From NCBI RefSeq assembly GCF_002866825.1, contig NZ_PKUS01000023.1, positions 1-64,000 on the forward strand: 64,000 bases of DNA. Direction: 5' to 3'. Shown one piece after another: positions 18,818 to 28,001 of this stretch. The notes beneath the pieces were generated by a model that worked only from the letters and a program-made list of their open reading frames with translations, was not told the origin of the DNA and made no database searches. Every line of letters begins with the position of its first letter. The stretch's first letter is position 1. The DNA comes from Pseudohalioglobus lutimaris (lineage in GTDB: Bacteria; Pseudomonadota; Gammaproteobacteria; Pseudomonadales; Halieaceae). The translations under genes and the position numbers were made by a program.

Positions 18818-20009
18818 CTCCAACAACCACCTCAGACTGATGCTCAGCCTGTACTACTAAGTCACTATGTCTCTCCCTTCGATAGAATAATGGCCTCATC
18901 TTGTGTTTGCCGTCATCTCCATTCGTTCGCGAATGCAAAATCGAGAGGGAGTTGTTTGGGGTATTATGCTCAAGGACCACTGGAAGCCCGCAACCACCAT
19001 AGCCGAACATCCGGTCCGTGTGCCCACTCTGCGCGCCATGTTCGCCTGCGCCTTCGATCGCAGGATCGTAGTAACTCTGACATATTCTCACAAAAGGATC
19101 ACTGCTTTTTTCTGTAAGAGTAATCGCATCCGGAAGTTTCAGTCCGTAGCTAAAGTGAACGTCACTTACTCCAAATTCTTGTTCAAGCTGCTCTCGTACT
19201 TTTTTATATACCCTATTGATTCGCCTTTCCGCTTCTTCGGTCCCTATATAGTGATGTACGAAAATCTCCAACGAGTCTGAGAAGGGCTTTTCGCTTCTCA
19301 GTTCGTTTTCTGCTGCTTTAGCAGACCTCAAAAACTTTACGAGCTTACCTTTCAATTTCCCCACTAAATCTGGATCCGGAAGTAAACTTGTTCCAGAAGC
19401 TGTAAAGTCATCGATCAGGTAAACACTATTGAAATGTGATCCTGCATCTTCCTCGCTTCCTCGTTTCACTAGATCTTTTCTCAAATCGAGTACTAAGCTA
19501 CGCCACTTATCAATGTCAATTTGAGTCGCCACTACGACCTGCTCATTGGAAATAATTCCTGCGTTCATCCTTCTCAGAATATCGATCCGCGCACCATCAC
19601 TAAGCCCCATAAACAACGTTTTTCGGAGTTCAATGGAATATGCGAATTCATTCGCTTGCGATGACCATACTTCGTAAGGTCGAATTCCCAGTTCGTCGGC
19701 CACACGGCGAACAATTTGACGCTGCACGAGTTCAGGGACGAGTTTCTCAACTAAACGTTCTATTTCCATCGGGCTAAAATAAATCAGTTTCGCTTTTATA
19801 AAACGATAAGCCTCTGCCCTGTCTTTTTCCTGAAACTGCTGAAGCCACGTAGCCAAACTCTCGATAAATCTCGCGCCCGCACAGAAATCTCTGTAGCCAT
19901 CGTATTTATACGCTGCCATGAATGAAAGCCAGTCAAACTCTTCCACTGCCTCCGTGTCATCCCAATGCATAACCGTACTCAACAGCTTCAATCCAAGTTT
20001 CCGATTCAA
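18810..20009 (-). CDS. Phosphoribosyltransferase-like protein of the five-gene operon
   Basis: 399 residues from a TTG at 20009 that follows AGGAG nine bases upstream. The PRPP-binding motif VYLIDDFTASGTSLL (about 194-208) has the two acidic residues and the small-residue loop of type I PRTases. The N-terminal ~180 residues are helical and the C-terminal third carries more alpha/beta sequence (VRICQSYYDPAI). It starts 12 bases after the SIS-HAD stop and overlaps the ATPase start. PRTases move phosphoribose between PRPP and a base; this one is longer than salvage enzymes and is of the kind found in conflict operons. Substrate unknown. Confidence 0.78.
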   Translation of the reverse strand: MNRKLGLKLLSTVMHWDDTEAVEEFDWLSFMAAYKYDGYRDFCAGARFIESLATWLQQFQEKDRAEAYRFIKAKLIYFSPMEIERLVEKLVPELVQRQIVRRVADELGIRPYEVWSSQANEFAYSIELRKTLFMGLSDGARIDILRRMNAGIISNEQVVVATQIDIDKWRSLVLDLRKDLVKRGSEEDAGSHFNSVYLIDDFTASGTSLLPDPDLVGKLKGKLVKFLRSAKAAENELRSEKPFSDSLEIFVHHYIGTEEAERRINRVYKKVREQLEQEFGVSDVHFSYGLKLPDAITLTEKSSDPFVRICQSYYDPAIEGAGEHGAQSGHTDRMFGYGGCGLPVVLEHNTPNNSLSILHSRTNGDDGKHKMRPLFYRRERHSDLVVQAEHQSEVVVGDG

Positions 20010-20021
20010 GTGCGATAACTC

Positions 20022-21938
20022 CTAGCGCAAGTAAGCAACACCATCACCACACTCAATCTTCTGAAGATAATGCAACGTTCCCTGCGGTCCACGGACGCCT
20101 GCAGGACATAGGTTCCAGCAGCTGCCCGGTAACGCGGAGACTTCATCTACACTCAATGAGTACTCCGTACTAAGCAAGGCACTGTCGTTACCCGGCCATC
20201 GCCCCCTATCACCAATCGTCAAAATGCCAGAATCAACACCAATCTTTTCGGCCAATTTCTCGACTACTGCATTCTTCGAAATATCTCTCGGCAGAATGTC
20301 AACCGAGTGGCTAGACCTAACCACCGCAAGGTCATTCGAGTAATGGCTTTCGATAACACTGCAGACCGTATCCCATAGAAGTACTTCCGGTATCGGCACC
20401 TTCGTTTCCACAGTCAACTGAAACTTGCGCGGAGTTATTCGTAACTCCTGACTCCCCGTCCCCAAGACCTGATTGATCCTAGATTCCACACCGTCAAAGC
20501 AGCTCTGAGGTTCCGCCGATTGATCAGGGCAATCCTCATCCGACAGATACCCTATTTCCGATCCATTGTAGTAACCTATTACGACGCTATCCCAATACCT
20601 TTCTTCTATAACACCGGGAGACCGCAGTTCCTTCCTGATCGATTTCCCCCGGCCTGTAGCGAATCCTATCGTCATTCCTCCTGCGAGAAGCCGATTTAAC
20701 TCCCTGCAGATATCCTCTCCTGGAGGCTCTCCTCGATGCCGCCCATCGACCAGCGTTCCGTCATAGTCTAAAACCAAACCGCGGTAGGCCTGCTTTTTCA
20801 GTTTTCGTAAAAACTGGCGGTAATATCCAGTCCACACGCTGGAGTCTATCTGCCCCAAGCTTGTCTTCATTTTCCGCTGACACGCAGCCCTTTCTTTGTT
20901 GACCGAGACAGCAAATCCGGCATTCGCACTCAATCGATAAATCTTCGAACCATACTCAGGCACGCCGGGACGACCAGGGTCTATCCCAAAGTGAACGCCT
21001 CGCCAATGTGTCATATACAATGAAAGCAAGATACCAGCGACCAACTCCAACCCATTTAGATCTCGAAGAACCAATAATTGTTTAGCCAGTGTCCCCGGAA
21101 GTAAGTCGAGAGTCCTCTGCGCCAAATCGCGGTCATGCTCGGATGTTAAAAACAAAATGGCAGAATTCTCTGGGTTTTTATCGAACCAATGATGCCGGCC
21201 ATGCGCAAAATTCCGCATGTCCGCTAAGTGAACCGAGCCGAGGCCTGCCTCGACAAATTTCGACTCGATGTCCACGGCGATGCTCTTGTATCTCTCGCTG
21301 TATACAACATGCACCACTTTGGTCTTGCATACTTCTCCCAATATCAACTCCACTGAATCGAGAGATTCATGATCGACCAATGAATCAGATATTAATCGAC
21401 CCAGGGAACCGGGAATTCGCTGATTCGTATTTGAGGCGCTGGCGTATATCCGAAGTAACAAAGTCGCAAACCCCAACAAAGAATTGCTCGCTAGGAAGCC
21501 ATCCTTTCCGGCAGGTAGCGGGTATTCATATACATTCGTATAGTGATACCGCTCGTTGATCTGCTTTAGCTTGCTCTGCTCTCGTCCAACTAGAGCGCAA
21601 ACACTTTTTGGCTCGCTTAATGCCGCATGCTGAAATGCTCGTCGGATATCGATGTTATTTCCACTAGCTGACAACACCCATACGGATGCAGAACCATCTC
21701 GAGGTAATGCCGATATCATTTCGACCGGCGTTACCGCCATCGCAATTGAACTGAAAAAAAGCCGGTGTAATGTTGCTTGGAACTCAGCAGCCGAATATGA
21801 ACCGCCTGAGCCCACCACTAGGAGTAGGTTTGAATAGTGATTCTTTAGCTCAATTACAGGTTGAGAGATATCAACCGACAATGCCCATTCATAGGTCCCG
21901 CCCAGTTGCTCTAACTCATTCGAAAAGGGCTTACCCAT
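20022..21938 (-). CDS. SIS-domain / HAD-phosphatase fusion (first gene of five-gene operon)
   Basis: 638 residues. The N-terminal half is a SIS sugar-phosphate domain: VVGSGGSYSAAEF near 40, VLSASGNNIDI near 107, and a second half-domain to ~330. The C-terminal part is a Cof-like HAD phosphatase: LVLDYDGTLVDG (motif I, near 390), GFATGRGKS (motif II), and GDRGRWPGNDSALL (motif IV). SIS domains bind or isomerise phosphosugars; HAD domains remove phosphate. The fusion heads the operon, about 220 bp downstream of a LexA-like box. It probably makes or trims a phosphorylated sugar for the later enzymes. Confidence 0.85.
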   Translation of the reverse strand: MGKPFSNELEQLGGTYEWALSVDISQPVIELKNHYSNLLLVVGSGGSYSAAEFQATLHRLFFSSIAMAVTPVEMISALPRDGSASVWVLSASGNNIDIRRAFQHAALSEPKSVCALVGREQSKLKQINERYHYTNVYEYPLPAGKDGFLASNSLLGFATLLLRIYASASNTNQRIPGSLGRLISDSLVDHESLDSVELILGEVCKTKVVHVVYSERYKSIAVDIESKFVEAGLGSVHLADMRNFAHGRHHWFDKNPENSAILFLTSEHDRDLAQRTLDLLPGTLAKQLLVLRDLNGLELVAGILLSLYMTHWRGVHFGIDPGRPGVPEYGSKIYRLSANAGFAVSVNKERAACQRKMKTSLGQIDSSVWTGYYRQFLRKLKKQAYRGLVLDYDGTLVDGRHRGEPPGEDICRELNRLLAGGMTIGFATGRGKSIRKELRSPGVIEERYWDSVVIGYYNGSEIGYLSDEDCPDQSAEPQSCFDGVESRINQVLGTGSQELRITPRKFQLTVETKVPIPEVLLWDTVCSVIESHYSNDLAVVRSSHSVDILPRDISKNAVVEKLAEKIGVDSGILTIGDRGRWPGNDSALLSTEYSLSVDEVSALPGSCWNLCPAGVRGPQGTLHYLQKIECGDGVAYLR

Positions 21939-22310
21939 TGGCGACTCTCACCTCCTAAAGCATTGTTGGGACGAATTCTTGGTGTGTGGATCAGAATGAC
22001 CTTGTGCAGGGCAGATTTCCAGGGGCACCCTGCTTATAAATCGCACAGCAGTTAGCCTAGATTATTATTGTAAATCAATGTCTTACCTCTGGCCAGCCAG
22101 CTGATACGTCATTCATGCTATGTGCCTGATTTCCTTTGGTTTTAAAGTACGGCCCACCTCGTATACTGTATTTATATACAGTATAAATCCTCTAAAATCA
22201 ATCGCCCTGAATACCCTCGATTTTATTGAGTTATTCAACCGCTTCCCCGCTAAACCCTAAAAATGGTGTCCCCACCTTGCCTCTATTTCATCCAGGCCTG
22301 GTTGCTCGTC
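21939..22310. other. Promoter region of the five-gene operon
   Basis: About 370 bp between the small gene after topB and the SIS-HAD start. It holds a LexA-like box at 22162-22185 and no convincing gene. For the leftward operon the transcript would have a leader of around 200 bases. The TATAAAT-like sequence inside the box, read leftward, could be a -10 element. Confidence 0.5.
22162..22185. promoter_or_regulatory. LexA (SOS) box
   Basis: TATACTGTATTTATATACAG followed by TATA contains CTG-N10-CAG (22166-22181) with an AT-only centre and TA flanks. On the minus strand the core reads CTGTATATAAATACAG, almost the classical enterobacterial/pseudomonad LexA site. The only gene set it can serve is the leftward five-gene operon starting at 21938. 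This predicts repression by LexA and induction by DNA damage. Confidence 0.8.
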
Positions 22311-22433
22311 TTAGACAAACTGAACTTCGCCATCATCGTAGTAATAAAGGTATCCCCAGTTGTAATCTTCTGGAGCAGATCCCTTCCTTATTCCCTCGGC
22401 GGGCCAGGGCGTCTTCTCGAGTAGCAACCCCAT
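22311..22433 (-). CDS. Small 40-residue protein coupled to topB
   Basis: The ATG overlaps the topB stop codon (TAATG). The 40-codon frame ends at 22311; the product has a Pro/Glu-rich start (EKTPWPAEG) and an aromatic-acidic tail (YNWGYLYYYDDGEVQFV). The codon-level overlap and the plausible soluble composition support a real gene. I do not recognise it. Too short for many gene finders. Confidence 0.5.
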   Translation of the reverse strand: MGLLLEKTPWPAEGIRKGSAPEDYNWGYLYYYDDGEVQFV

Positions 22434-24706
22434 TACGCCATCTCTCTTTCTGCCGACTCTTGCGGCCATGCAAAGAACCGGCACTTAGGGAAGTTCGAGC
22501 AACCATGAAACGGCTTACCAGCGCTCTTGCCGCTTTTCAGGCTCCGCAGCTGGATCTTGCCTTTCTGACAATCCGGGCATGTTTCTCCCACTGTGACGCT
22601 CACCTTCTGGTTGGATCGGATGTTTGAAGTACGCGCTACATCCTTAGGTTTGCCGCGATGGTCCTGCCTGGTCTCCCGACAACCCTCGCCATAGTTGGTG
22701 CAGCCCCAAAAGAACCCCTTTTTGCCTTTGATTCTCCGTAGTCTGCCACTGCAATCTGCTCCTGGGCAGGGGTATGTTTTCTCCGCTGGTTTCTTTGCTT
22801 TCGGGGAGGATGTTTGTGGCTGAGGCGTCACTTTAAAACCGCCCTTGCCCTTTTCGAATGTCGTCAGCTCCGAAACGCGACCAACGACCCGGTCGACAAA
22901 GTCATCGAGCTCACCGTCACCCTCTGCGATTCGCGCCAGCTGCATCTCCCAGTGCGCGGTCATATCCGGAAGGGTGACTGCTGCGGGCAGAACATCGATC
23001 ATCTCCCGCCCCAGGAGTGTAGAGATCACAGACTTGCTCTTCTTCCCCAGATATCCGCGTTTAAACAGCGTATCGATAATGCCCGCCTGGGTGGCGGGCG
23101 TACCTAGGCCATCTGTTTCCCGCAGCACCTTCTTCAGCTCCGGATCACTGACATACCGCGCGATACTGGTCATGGCATCCAATAACGTTGCTTCTGTGAA
23201 ATGCTTGGGAGGCGTGGTGTTCTTCTCGAGAAGCTGTGCACCTGTAAAATCCGCGACCTCTCCTTGAGCCAGCGTCGGAAGAGCAACCAGCTCCTCTTCT
23301 TGGCTATCGAATTCAGCAGGCTTCGATGATTTTCTCAGTAGGTCACGATACTCTCGCCACCCCAGTTGCACATCGTGTATTCCAAGGGCCTTAAAGGACT
23401 CCTCGCCTTCCTGCGTATCGAGCTTAGCGATTACATCTGTCTGGTCATACTCGCGGTCTACACAAAACTGCAGGAGATAGCGATGAGCAACAATCTCGTA
23501 GATCCACCTTTCGTCTGGCGAGAGTGAATCCAGCGGTACCCACTTTGACGTGGGAATGATTGCATGGTGAGCGGTCACCTTCTTGTCGTTCCAGCAACGG
23601 CCTCGATGAACCAGGCTGACACTCTCTGTCAGTGGATATAGCGCATGCTTATCACCAACCGACTGCACGATGGCGTCCCTGACGACCCCACCTTCTACCC
23701 AGTGGTCGACGGGTAGGTACGGGCAATCCGAGCGTGGGTAGGTGAGTACCTGGTGCTTCTCGTACAAGGACTGTGCGACGGCGAGCGTTTTCTTGGGGGA
23801 AAGTCCCCTACCCTTGTTGGCCACCTTTTGAAGCTCGGGCAAAGAAAACGGTAGTGGTGGTGCTTCACGCTTACGTTGGGTCTTTACCGAGGCGATATGT
23901 CCCTGGCTGCCTTCGAGGCTCTTGCCCAACTGCTCTACCACCTGCCGGTCGATGACACGGCCATCTTCATCCTGAACGGCTTCATGCCGCTGGCCCGGCA
24001 CCCACTTTGCCCTAAAACCACCGTGCTCCACCTCAAGATCAACGGTCAGCTCGTAGAAGGGCTTACTGACGAATGCTTCAATCTCTCGATCTCGCCGCAC
24101 CACCAAACCGAGTACCGGGGTCTGCACCCGCCCTACACTCAACACGCCGGAGTGTCCCGAGTTGCGCCCTTTGACGGTATACAGCCGCGTCAGATTCAGA
24201 CCAAAGAGCCAATCGGCTCGACTACGTCCCAGTGCGGCATCGCGCAATCCCGAATACTGGCCATTGTCCTCAAGTCTTCCGATGGCACGTTTGACCGACG
24301 CTGCATTCAAGTCACTGATCAGAAGACGCTTCACCGGCTGCCGATTCCCAATCTGCGTAAGAACCTCATCGACGAGCAGCTGACCTTCACGATCAGGGTC
24401 TCCGGCGTGAACGATAATATCGGCATCAGCAGCAAACTTCTTGATCGTCTGGTACAGATCCTTCGTTCGCGGAGCCACGTTCATCTTCCATGCCGGTGGA
24501 ATGATAGGCAGGTCCGCTTCAATCCAGCGCTTGAAGCGCGGATCGTAATCCTCCGGCATGTATTGGGTCAGGATGTGCCCCGCACACCAGACCACAACGT
24601 TGGCCTCTCCCGACTGAATGTAGGTTTTGTGCCGCTTCTGCGGTCCGGGCAGTACGGCAGCTATGGCCTTAGCCAGACTCGGTTTTTCAGCGATGAATAC
24701 TCGCAC
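22433..24706 (-). CDS. topB: DNA topoisomerase III (type IA)
   Basis: 757 residues from a GTG at 24706 preceded by GAGGGACGA; a longer frame exists upstream but overlaps all of csrA's end. The Toprim domain is at the N-terminus ([22 protein letters not shown] holds the metal-binding acidic residues). The active-site Tyr is in [11 protein letters not shown] (near 330). The C-terminus has two zinc fingers of the CPxxxC...GCxxYxxxC kind ([15 protein letters not shown]). Enzymes of this type on conjugative elements help to resolve strands during transfer or replication. It follows csrA with a 20-bp overlap. Confidence 0.95.
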   Translation of the reverse strand: MRVFIAEKPSLAKAIAAVLPGPQKRHKTYIQSGEANVVVWCAGHILTQYMPEDYDPRFKRWIEADLPIIPPAWKMNVAPRTKDLYQTIKKFAADADIIVHAGDPDREGQLLVDEVLTQIGNRQPVKRLLISDLNAASVKRAIGRLEDNGQYSGLRDAALGRSRADWLFGLNLTRLYTVKGRNSGHSGVLSVGRVQTPVLGLVVRRDREIEAFVSKPFYELTVDLEVEHGGFRAKWVPGQRHEAVQDEDGRVIDRQVVEQLGKSLEGSQGHIASVKTQRKREAPPLPFSLPELQKVANKGRGLSPKKTLAVAQSLYEKHQVLTYPRSDCPYLPVDHWVEGGVVRDAIVQSVGDKHALYPLTESVSLVHRGRCWNDKKVTAHHAIIPTSKWVPLDSLSPDERWIYEIVAHRYLLQFCVDREYDQTDVIAKLDTQEGEESFKALGIHDVQLGWREYRDLLRKSSKPAEFDSQEEELVALPTLAQGEVADFTGAQLLEKNTTPPKHFTEATLLDAMTSIARYVSDPELKKVLRETDGLGTPATQAGIIDTLFKRGYLGKKSKSVISTLLGREMIDVLPAAVTLPDMTAHWEMQLARIAEGDGELDDFVDRVVGRVSELTTFEKGKGGFKVTPQPQTSSPKAKKPAEKTYPCPGADCSGRLRRIKGKKGFFWGCTNYGEGCRETRQDHRGKPKDVARTSNIRSNQKVSVTVGETCPDCQKGKIQLRSLKSGKSAGKPFHGCSNFPKCRFFAWPQESAEREMA

Positions 24707-24905
24707 TCGTCGTCCCTCGATGGCGCTGTTGCTGCGCGCCGGTATTGTCCTGCAAGCGGTGATAGATTTCCTCTCGATGCACGGTCTTCTCTCGCGGTGC
24801 ATTTACTCCGATTCGGACCTGATTCCCCTTTACGCCCAGAACCGTGACCGTGATATCGTCCTCTATCATCAGGCTTTCGCCCACTCTGCGTGTCAGTATC
24901 AACAT
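24687..24905 (-). CDS. csrA: CsrA/RsmA carbon storage regulator homologue
   Basis: 72 residues, starting [20 protein letters not shown] and continuing with [19 protein letters not shown]: a complete CsrA core with the RNA-contacting Arg of RREVG-type and the Arg44 equivalent (VHREEIY). The tail is longer and Gln/Arg-rich. CsrA dimers bind GGA in RNA hairpin loops and block ribosome binding or change mRNA stability. The start is set by AAAGGAGATGAGGTC before the ATG. It overlaps topB. A GGA-loop hairpin in its own leader suggests self-control, and it may control other transcripts of the element. Confidence 0.93.
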   Translation of the reverse strand: MLILTRRVGESLMIEDDITVTVLGVKGNQVRIGVNAPREKTVHREEIYHRLQDNTGAQQQRHRGTTSASIHR

Positions 24906-24928
24906 GACCTCATCTCCTTTGCGGTGAC

Positions 24929-24943
24929 CTGCATTCCCTGCAG
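24929..24943 (-). promoter_or_regulatory. Predicted CsrA-binding hairpin in the csrA leader
   Basis: Read leftward, CTGCA-GGGAA-TGCAG is a perfect 5-bp stem with a GGA-containing five-base loop, 23 bases before the csrA start codon. The Shine-Dalgarno AAAGGAGATGAGG that follows has a second GGA. Paired GGA sites of this kind are the usual mark of CsrA self-repression. The hairpin is seen; binding is inferred. Confidence 0.6.
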
Positions 24944-24946
24944 TGT

Positions 24947-25162
24947 TTAGACCACCAGGCTGGCAAGTGCTTCTATCGCATCCTCGTGGCCGGAACTGGC
25001 TAGTTGCCAGTTGATCTCATCCAGCGCCGAAATCAGTCCTCTGGCTTGCTCAGGCGACTCACACAGACTTGCCAGCTGGGCGCGTTTTTCCTGGCTGCAC
25101 AGTGCCACCAGGCCTCGAATTTCGTTGTCTTTCAGATCAATCATCAACGTCGTGCAATGCAT
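24947..25162 (-). CDS. Small helical protein of the conjugation region
   Basis: 71 residues, rich in Leu, Ala and Glu and probably all-helical ([37 protein letters not shown]). AGGGGT lies seven bases before the ATG. It is in the same leftward run as csrA (41 bases downstream) and the PH-domain gene (12 bases upstream). Function unknown. Confidence 0.65.
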   Translation of the reverse strand: MHCTTLMIDLKDNEIRGLVALCSQEKRAQLASLCESPEQARGLISALDEINWQLASSGHEDAIEALASLVV

Positions 25163-25173
25163 TACAGATACCC

Positions 25174-25665
25174 CTAGTCGAACTCACGCACGCCCTTCCG
25201 GACACGCTCAGCTTCTACTTGCCGCCTGACCATCGTCGCCACATCCATGGGTTTCGGGATTGCCCTCACCATGAGCGTTGGCGTGGTCTTATCCGAGGAA
25301 TGGATACAGACATTCCCCAGCCCCACCAGCCGCAACCAGATCGGTTCGAATACCTGGGTATCCTTGATCCGGTACAGCTCCAGATTGTCCGTCAGCCGAT
25401 TAAGCACCCCATGGGAGGCCGTCAGCTGTTCTGCGGATAACTGGTAGCGGATGCACCGAATCTCCAGATACTTCCACACTATCAGCATCAAACCGGCGGC
25501 CCAAACACCGTGTGCGATCTTTTCCGACCACGGTATTCCGGCCCCCAATCCAGTAAAGGCGACAACGATACCGATCACTAACGCTATACCACCCACCGCG
25601 AAGTAAAACGCATTGGTCCACTGTGACGGTCGCCACAACTGGTCAATTTCAGTACCCGACTGCAT
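25174..25665 (-). CDS. Bacterial PH-domain (bPH2-like) membrane protein
   Basis: 163 residues from the ATG at 25665, placed by AAAGGAGAAATCTC; the longer upstream frame has no ribosome site. Two membrane segments (FYFAVGGIALVIGIVVAFTG and GVWAAGLMLIVWKYL) are followed by a domain with YQLSAEQLTASHGVLNRL and LYRIKDTQVFEPIWLR, typical of bPH2 membrane proteins. Its role on the element is unknown; a part in envelope stress or mating-pair assembly is possible. Confidence 0.75.
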   Translation of the reverse strand: MQSGTEIDQLWRPSQWTNAFYFAVGGIALVIGIVVAFTGLGAGIPWSEKIAHGVWAAGLMLIVWKYLEIRCIRYQLSAEQLTASHGVLNRLTDNLELYRIKDTQVFEPIWLRLVGLGNVCIHSSDKTTPTLMVRAIPKPMDVATMVRRQVEAERVRKGVREFD

Positions 25666-25789
25666 GAGATTTCTCCTTTGAAAACCCGGGGTTACAGGCG
25701 CTGGCCCAGTGAGCCAAGCGCCTATGCATCGCCCTGCCGCCGTTCGTGCTATCATCAAAGGCGAATAGCCCGATACGGGGGACAGAACG

Positions 25790-26020
25790 ATGGTCCAGAA
25801 CACTTTGATTGCCCGAGCTGGCCGAGGCCTGCTCGACTTGGTTGCGCTGCTGCTTCGCGGTGCAGGTGCGCTGTGCGCGGCATTTGGTTCCTTGCTTATC
25901 ACCCTGTTCTCGCTGTCCGGCGATCATGAAGCTGATCAGCTCTCCGAAGACCAACGGATCATCCGCGATTCCGATACCGACGGAAGTCGTTCTCACCTGT
26001 ACGATCACAAGCTCTACTAA
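25790..26020 (+). CDS. Small single-pass membrane protein, opposite orientation
   Basis: 76 residues after GGGGGACAGAACG-ATG. One long hydrophobic stretch (about 14-43, LLDLVALLLRGAGAL then AAFGSLLITLFSL) is followed by an acidic tail (SEDQRIIRDSDTDG). No gene on the minus strand occupies this interval, and the amphipathic layout is unlike a random frame. It ends six bases before traG, convergent. A surface-exclusion or entry-control role is one possibility. Unrecognised. Confidence 0.5.
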   Translation: MVQNTLIARAGRGLLDLVALLLRGAGALCAAFGSLLITLFSLSGDHEADQLSEDQRIIRDSDTDGSRSHLYDHKLY

Positions 26021-26025
26021 GCGAG

Positions 26026-27645
26026 TCATCCTTTTCCCTTGGTCGCGAGTTTCGCGGCCACGGCCCCCCCCGCGGCCCCTGGAGTTCCAACGCGTCCGCC
26101 AAATTGACCGACCTGCATTCCTATGTCATTGGCTGTAATGCCCGCCCAGCCCAGTGCCGTCAAATACATCATGGGAAAAATGAGGTAGAGGAACCTACTC
26201 ACCCACAGGATGATGCCGCTCTGCACCGGATTGGCGACGGGTTCGAACACACCGTATCGACTGCCTTCCGTCATCAAAGCCATCAGGTGGTTGTCCATCC
26301 AGAACGCCACGCCCCACAGGTAGGACAGGAAGTGCAGGCCGAAGTAGATGATGGAGAGCGTCATAAGAGTCGATAGCCGGTACTGACTGAAGATCAGCAG
26401 GAATGGCAGCACAATCACCATGATCATCAGGATCAGGGCCTGGAACATCCCGATACCCTGCCGGATCATGTAACCCTCACCGATGGCCTCGGGCGCTTTG
26501 ATCGCGGCGCCGGCGGCGACGACGGCCGTTCGGCCCACGTCCTGCACAAAGTTTGCGCCCAGCGACAGCGTGCCCAAGGCGGCCTGACCCCAGGTGCCAT
26601 GATCGATCGACTGTAGTGATCGCTCCGTCGCATTGACCCGATACCCGGTCGACATGGGCAGGTTGACTGCCAGACTCTCACTCGCTCGTATCACTGCAAG
26701 GTACTTTCTCAGAAAGACGTCCTCACGCTCGGAAATGGCCAGCGCGGTATCGGTAGACTCCGACACCAGGTTGTCAGCGTTGTACACCATGTCGTTCAAT
26801 AGATCCGGGTCGATAGAATCCAGTACCCGCCTGCGCAAACCTATACCCGCATCGCCCCACCATTCGGTACAGACCGGATGGCCACCGACAAAGGCGTCGT
26901 CATCGAATCCCGCGTCTCGCACCGCGTTGAAGGGGAACAGGGCTTGTGGCTCCGATGCGTAATAGCGGTTATAGAAGCCCGCCGTGGTCATAAAATACTC
27001 CGATCCCAGCCAATTGGTTTCCTCGATCTGCGCGGGTGTCATCGCAGTGGTATCCATGCGCATCAGTCTGGATTTGGACCGCCGGTAACAGTCGTCGGTA
27101 AACTCGGCCAGTTCCTGGCGCAGACTGGGATCATCAATGCGGTCTTCGGCCAGGCGATACTCGACATTCGCCAGTTCTGGGGCGCAGGGGATACTGGCCA
27201 CCGACGCCGCAGTGACCGACTTGCTAAGGGTATGCATTCCAGCCCACCAGATCGGTATAGACCCGGTCTCACCGGCAATCGTGGCCAACGTACGATCATA
27301 GGTCGTATCGGTCGATGTACCGTCGATCGTTGCGGCCACCGAGCTACAGCCTAGCGTCGGTTTCACATAGCGCATGTCCGCCAGCTGCACATCAATCACC
27401 GGAATAGCGGCGAAGACGATCACACCCAGCATTGCGTAGAAATCAGTTTCTATCTTTTTAAGTGACTGGATCGCCGCACTGCCTTCGTCATCACCAGCGC
27501 GATGGCTCGACATAATATTGCCGATCACCATGGTGATGATCGGGATAAAAACGATACCGGTATCCACCAGGACCGCCCAGACTTCCTTGTAGAGAATCCA
27601 GGCAAACAGCGTGGTGACGAACTCAAGATAGCTGGCTACTCCCAC
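26026..27645 (-). CDS. traG: Conjugal transfer protein TraG-like, N-terminal-domain type
   Basis: 539 residues from a GTG at 27645 with GGGAGC upstream. The start (YLEFVTTLFAWILYKEVWAV) and several membrane segments near 20-60, 95-115 and a cluster at 390-500 match the TraG_N inner-membrane protein of F/SXT-like systems. In F it acts in pilus assembly and mating-pair stabilisation. The C-terminal exclusion domain of long TraG proteins is absent, as usual in this element class. It is the last gene of the leftward tra run. Confidence 0.85.
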   Translation of the reverse strand: MGVASYLEFVTTLFAWILYKEVWAVLVDTGIVFIPIITMVIGNIMSSHRAGDDEGSAAIQSLKKIETDFYAMLGVIVFAAIPVIDVQLADMRYVKPTLGCSSVAATIDGTSTDTTYDRTLATIAGETGSIPIWWAGMHTLSKSVTAASVASIPCAPELANVEYRLAEDRIDDPSLRQELAEFTDDCYRRSKSRLMRMDTTAMTPAQIEETNWLGSEYFMTTAGFYNRYYASEPQALFPFNAVRDAGFDDDAFVGGHPVCTEWWGDAGIGLRRRVLDSIDPDLLNDMVYNADNLVSESTDTALAISEREDVFLRKYLAVIRASESLAVNLPMSTGYRVNATERSLQSIDHGTWGQAALGTLSLGANFVQDVGRTAVVAAGAAIKAPEAIGEGYMIRQGIGMFQALILMIMVIVLPFLLIFSQYRLSTLMTLSIIYFGLHFLSYLWGVAFWMDNHLMALMTEGSRYGVFEPVANPVQSGIILWVSRFLYLIFPMMYLTALGWAGITANDIGMQVGQFGGRVGTPGAAGGAVAAKLATKGKG

Positions 27646-27647
27646 GA

Positions 27648-28001
27648 CTAGGCTCCCAATAAATGGCTAATCAGGATGATGGCCTCGGCCGCAGCGAGGC
27701 TCCCCATCATTCGATTGCGCATACCAGACCAATGCAGGTGTTGCGCCTTTCGGCTCTCGCCTTCGCCCCAGAATAGCCACTGGCCCACCCGCTCCCAGCA
27801 CCACCACAGCGCACACCAGACTGCCCAGCGAACCAGTGTCAGGGTGATCCGCCAGGGGCCAATAGCGTCATTGACCTCGCCCGTCCAGTTCCCGGGCGTC
27901 AGCGGGTCCGTCTCCGCCATCCAGGCGATGCCGGTGGTAATCACCATCACGCCAACGAGGGCAAGGAGTATCAGCAGTAAGCGCTTCGTCGTGGCCGTCA
28001 T
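27648..28001 (-). CDS. Small membrane protein of the conjugation operon
   Basis: 117 residues with an N-terminal membrane anchor (LLLILLALVGVMVITTGIAW), a Trp-rich centre (WAVWCALWWCWERVGQWLFW) and a C-terminal hydrophobic end. The ATG overlaps the stop of the gene before it (ATGA), and traG starts at once after it. Homologues hold this place in PFGI-like elements; role unknown. Confidence 0.7.
   Translation of the reverse strand: MTATTKRLLLILLALVGVMVITTGIAWMAETDPLTPGNWTGEVNDAIGPWRITLTLVRWAVWCALWWCWERVGQWLFWGEGESRKAQHLHWSGMRNRMMGSLAAAEAIILISHLLGA

Noticed and set aside
23876-24847. Plus-strand 323-codon frame opposite topB
   Set aside because: It lies wholly over topB, whose motifs are unmistakable, and shows no family resemblance.
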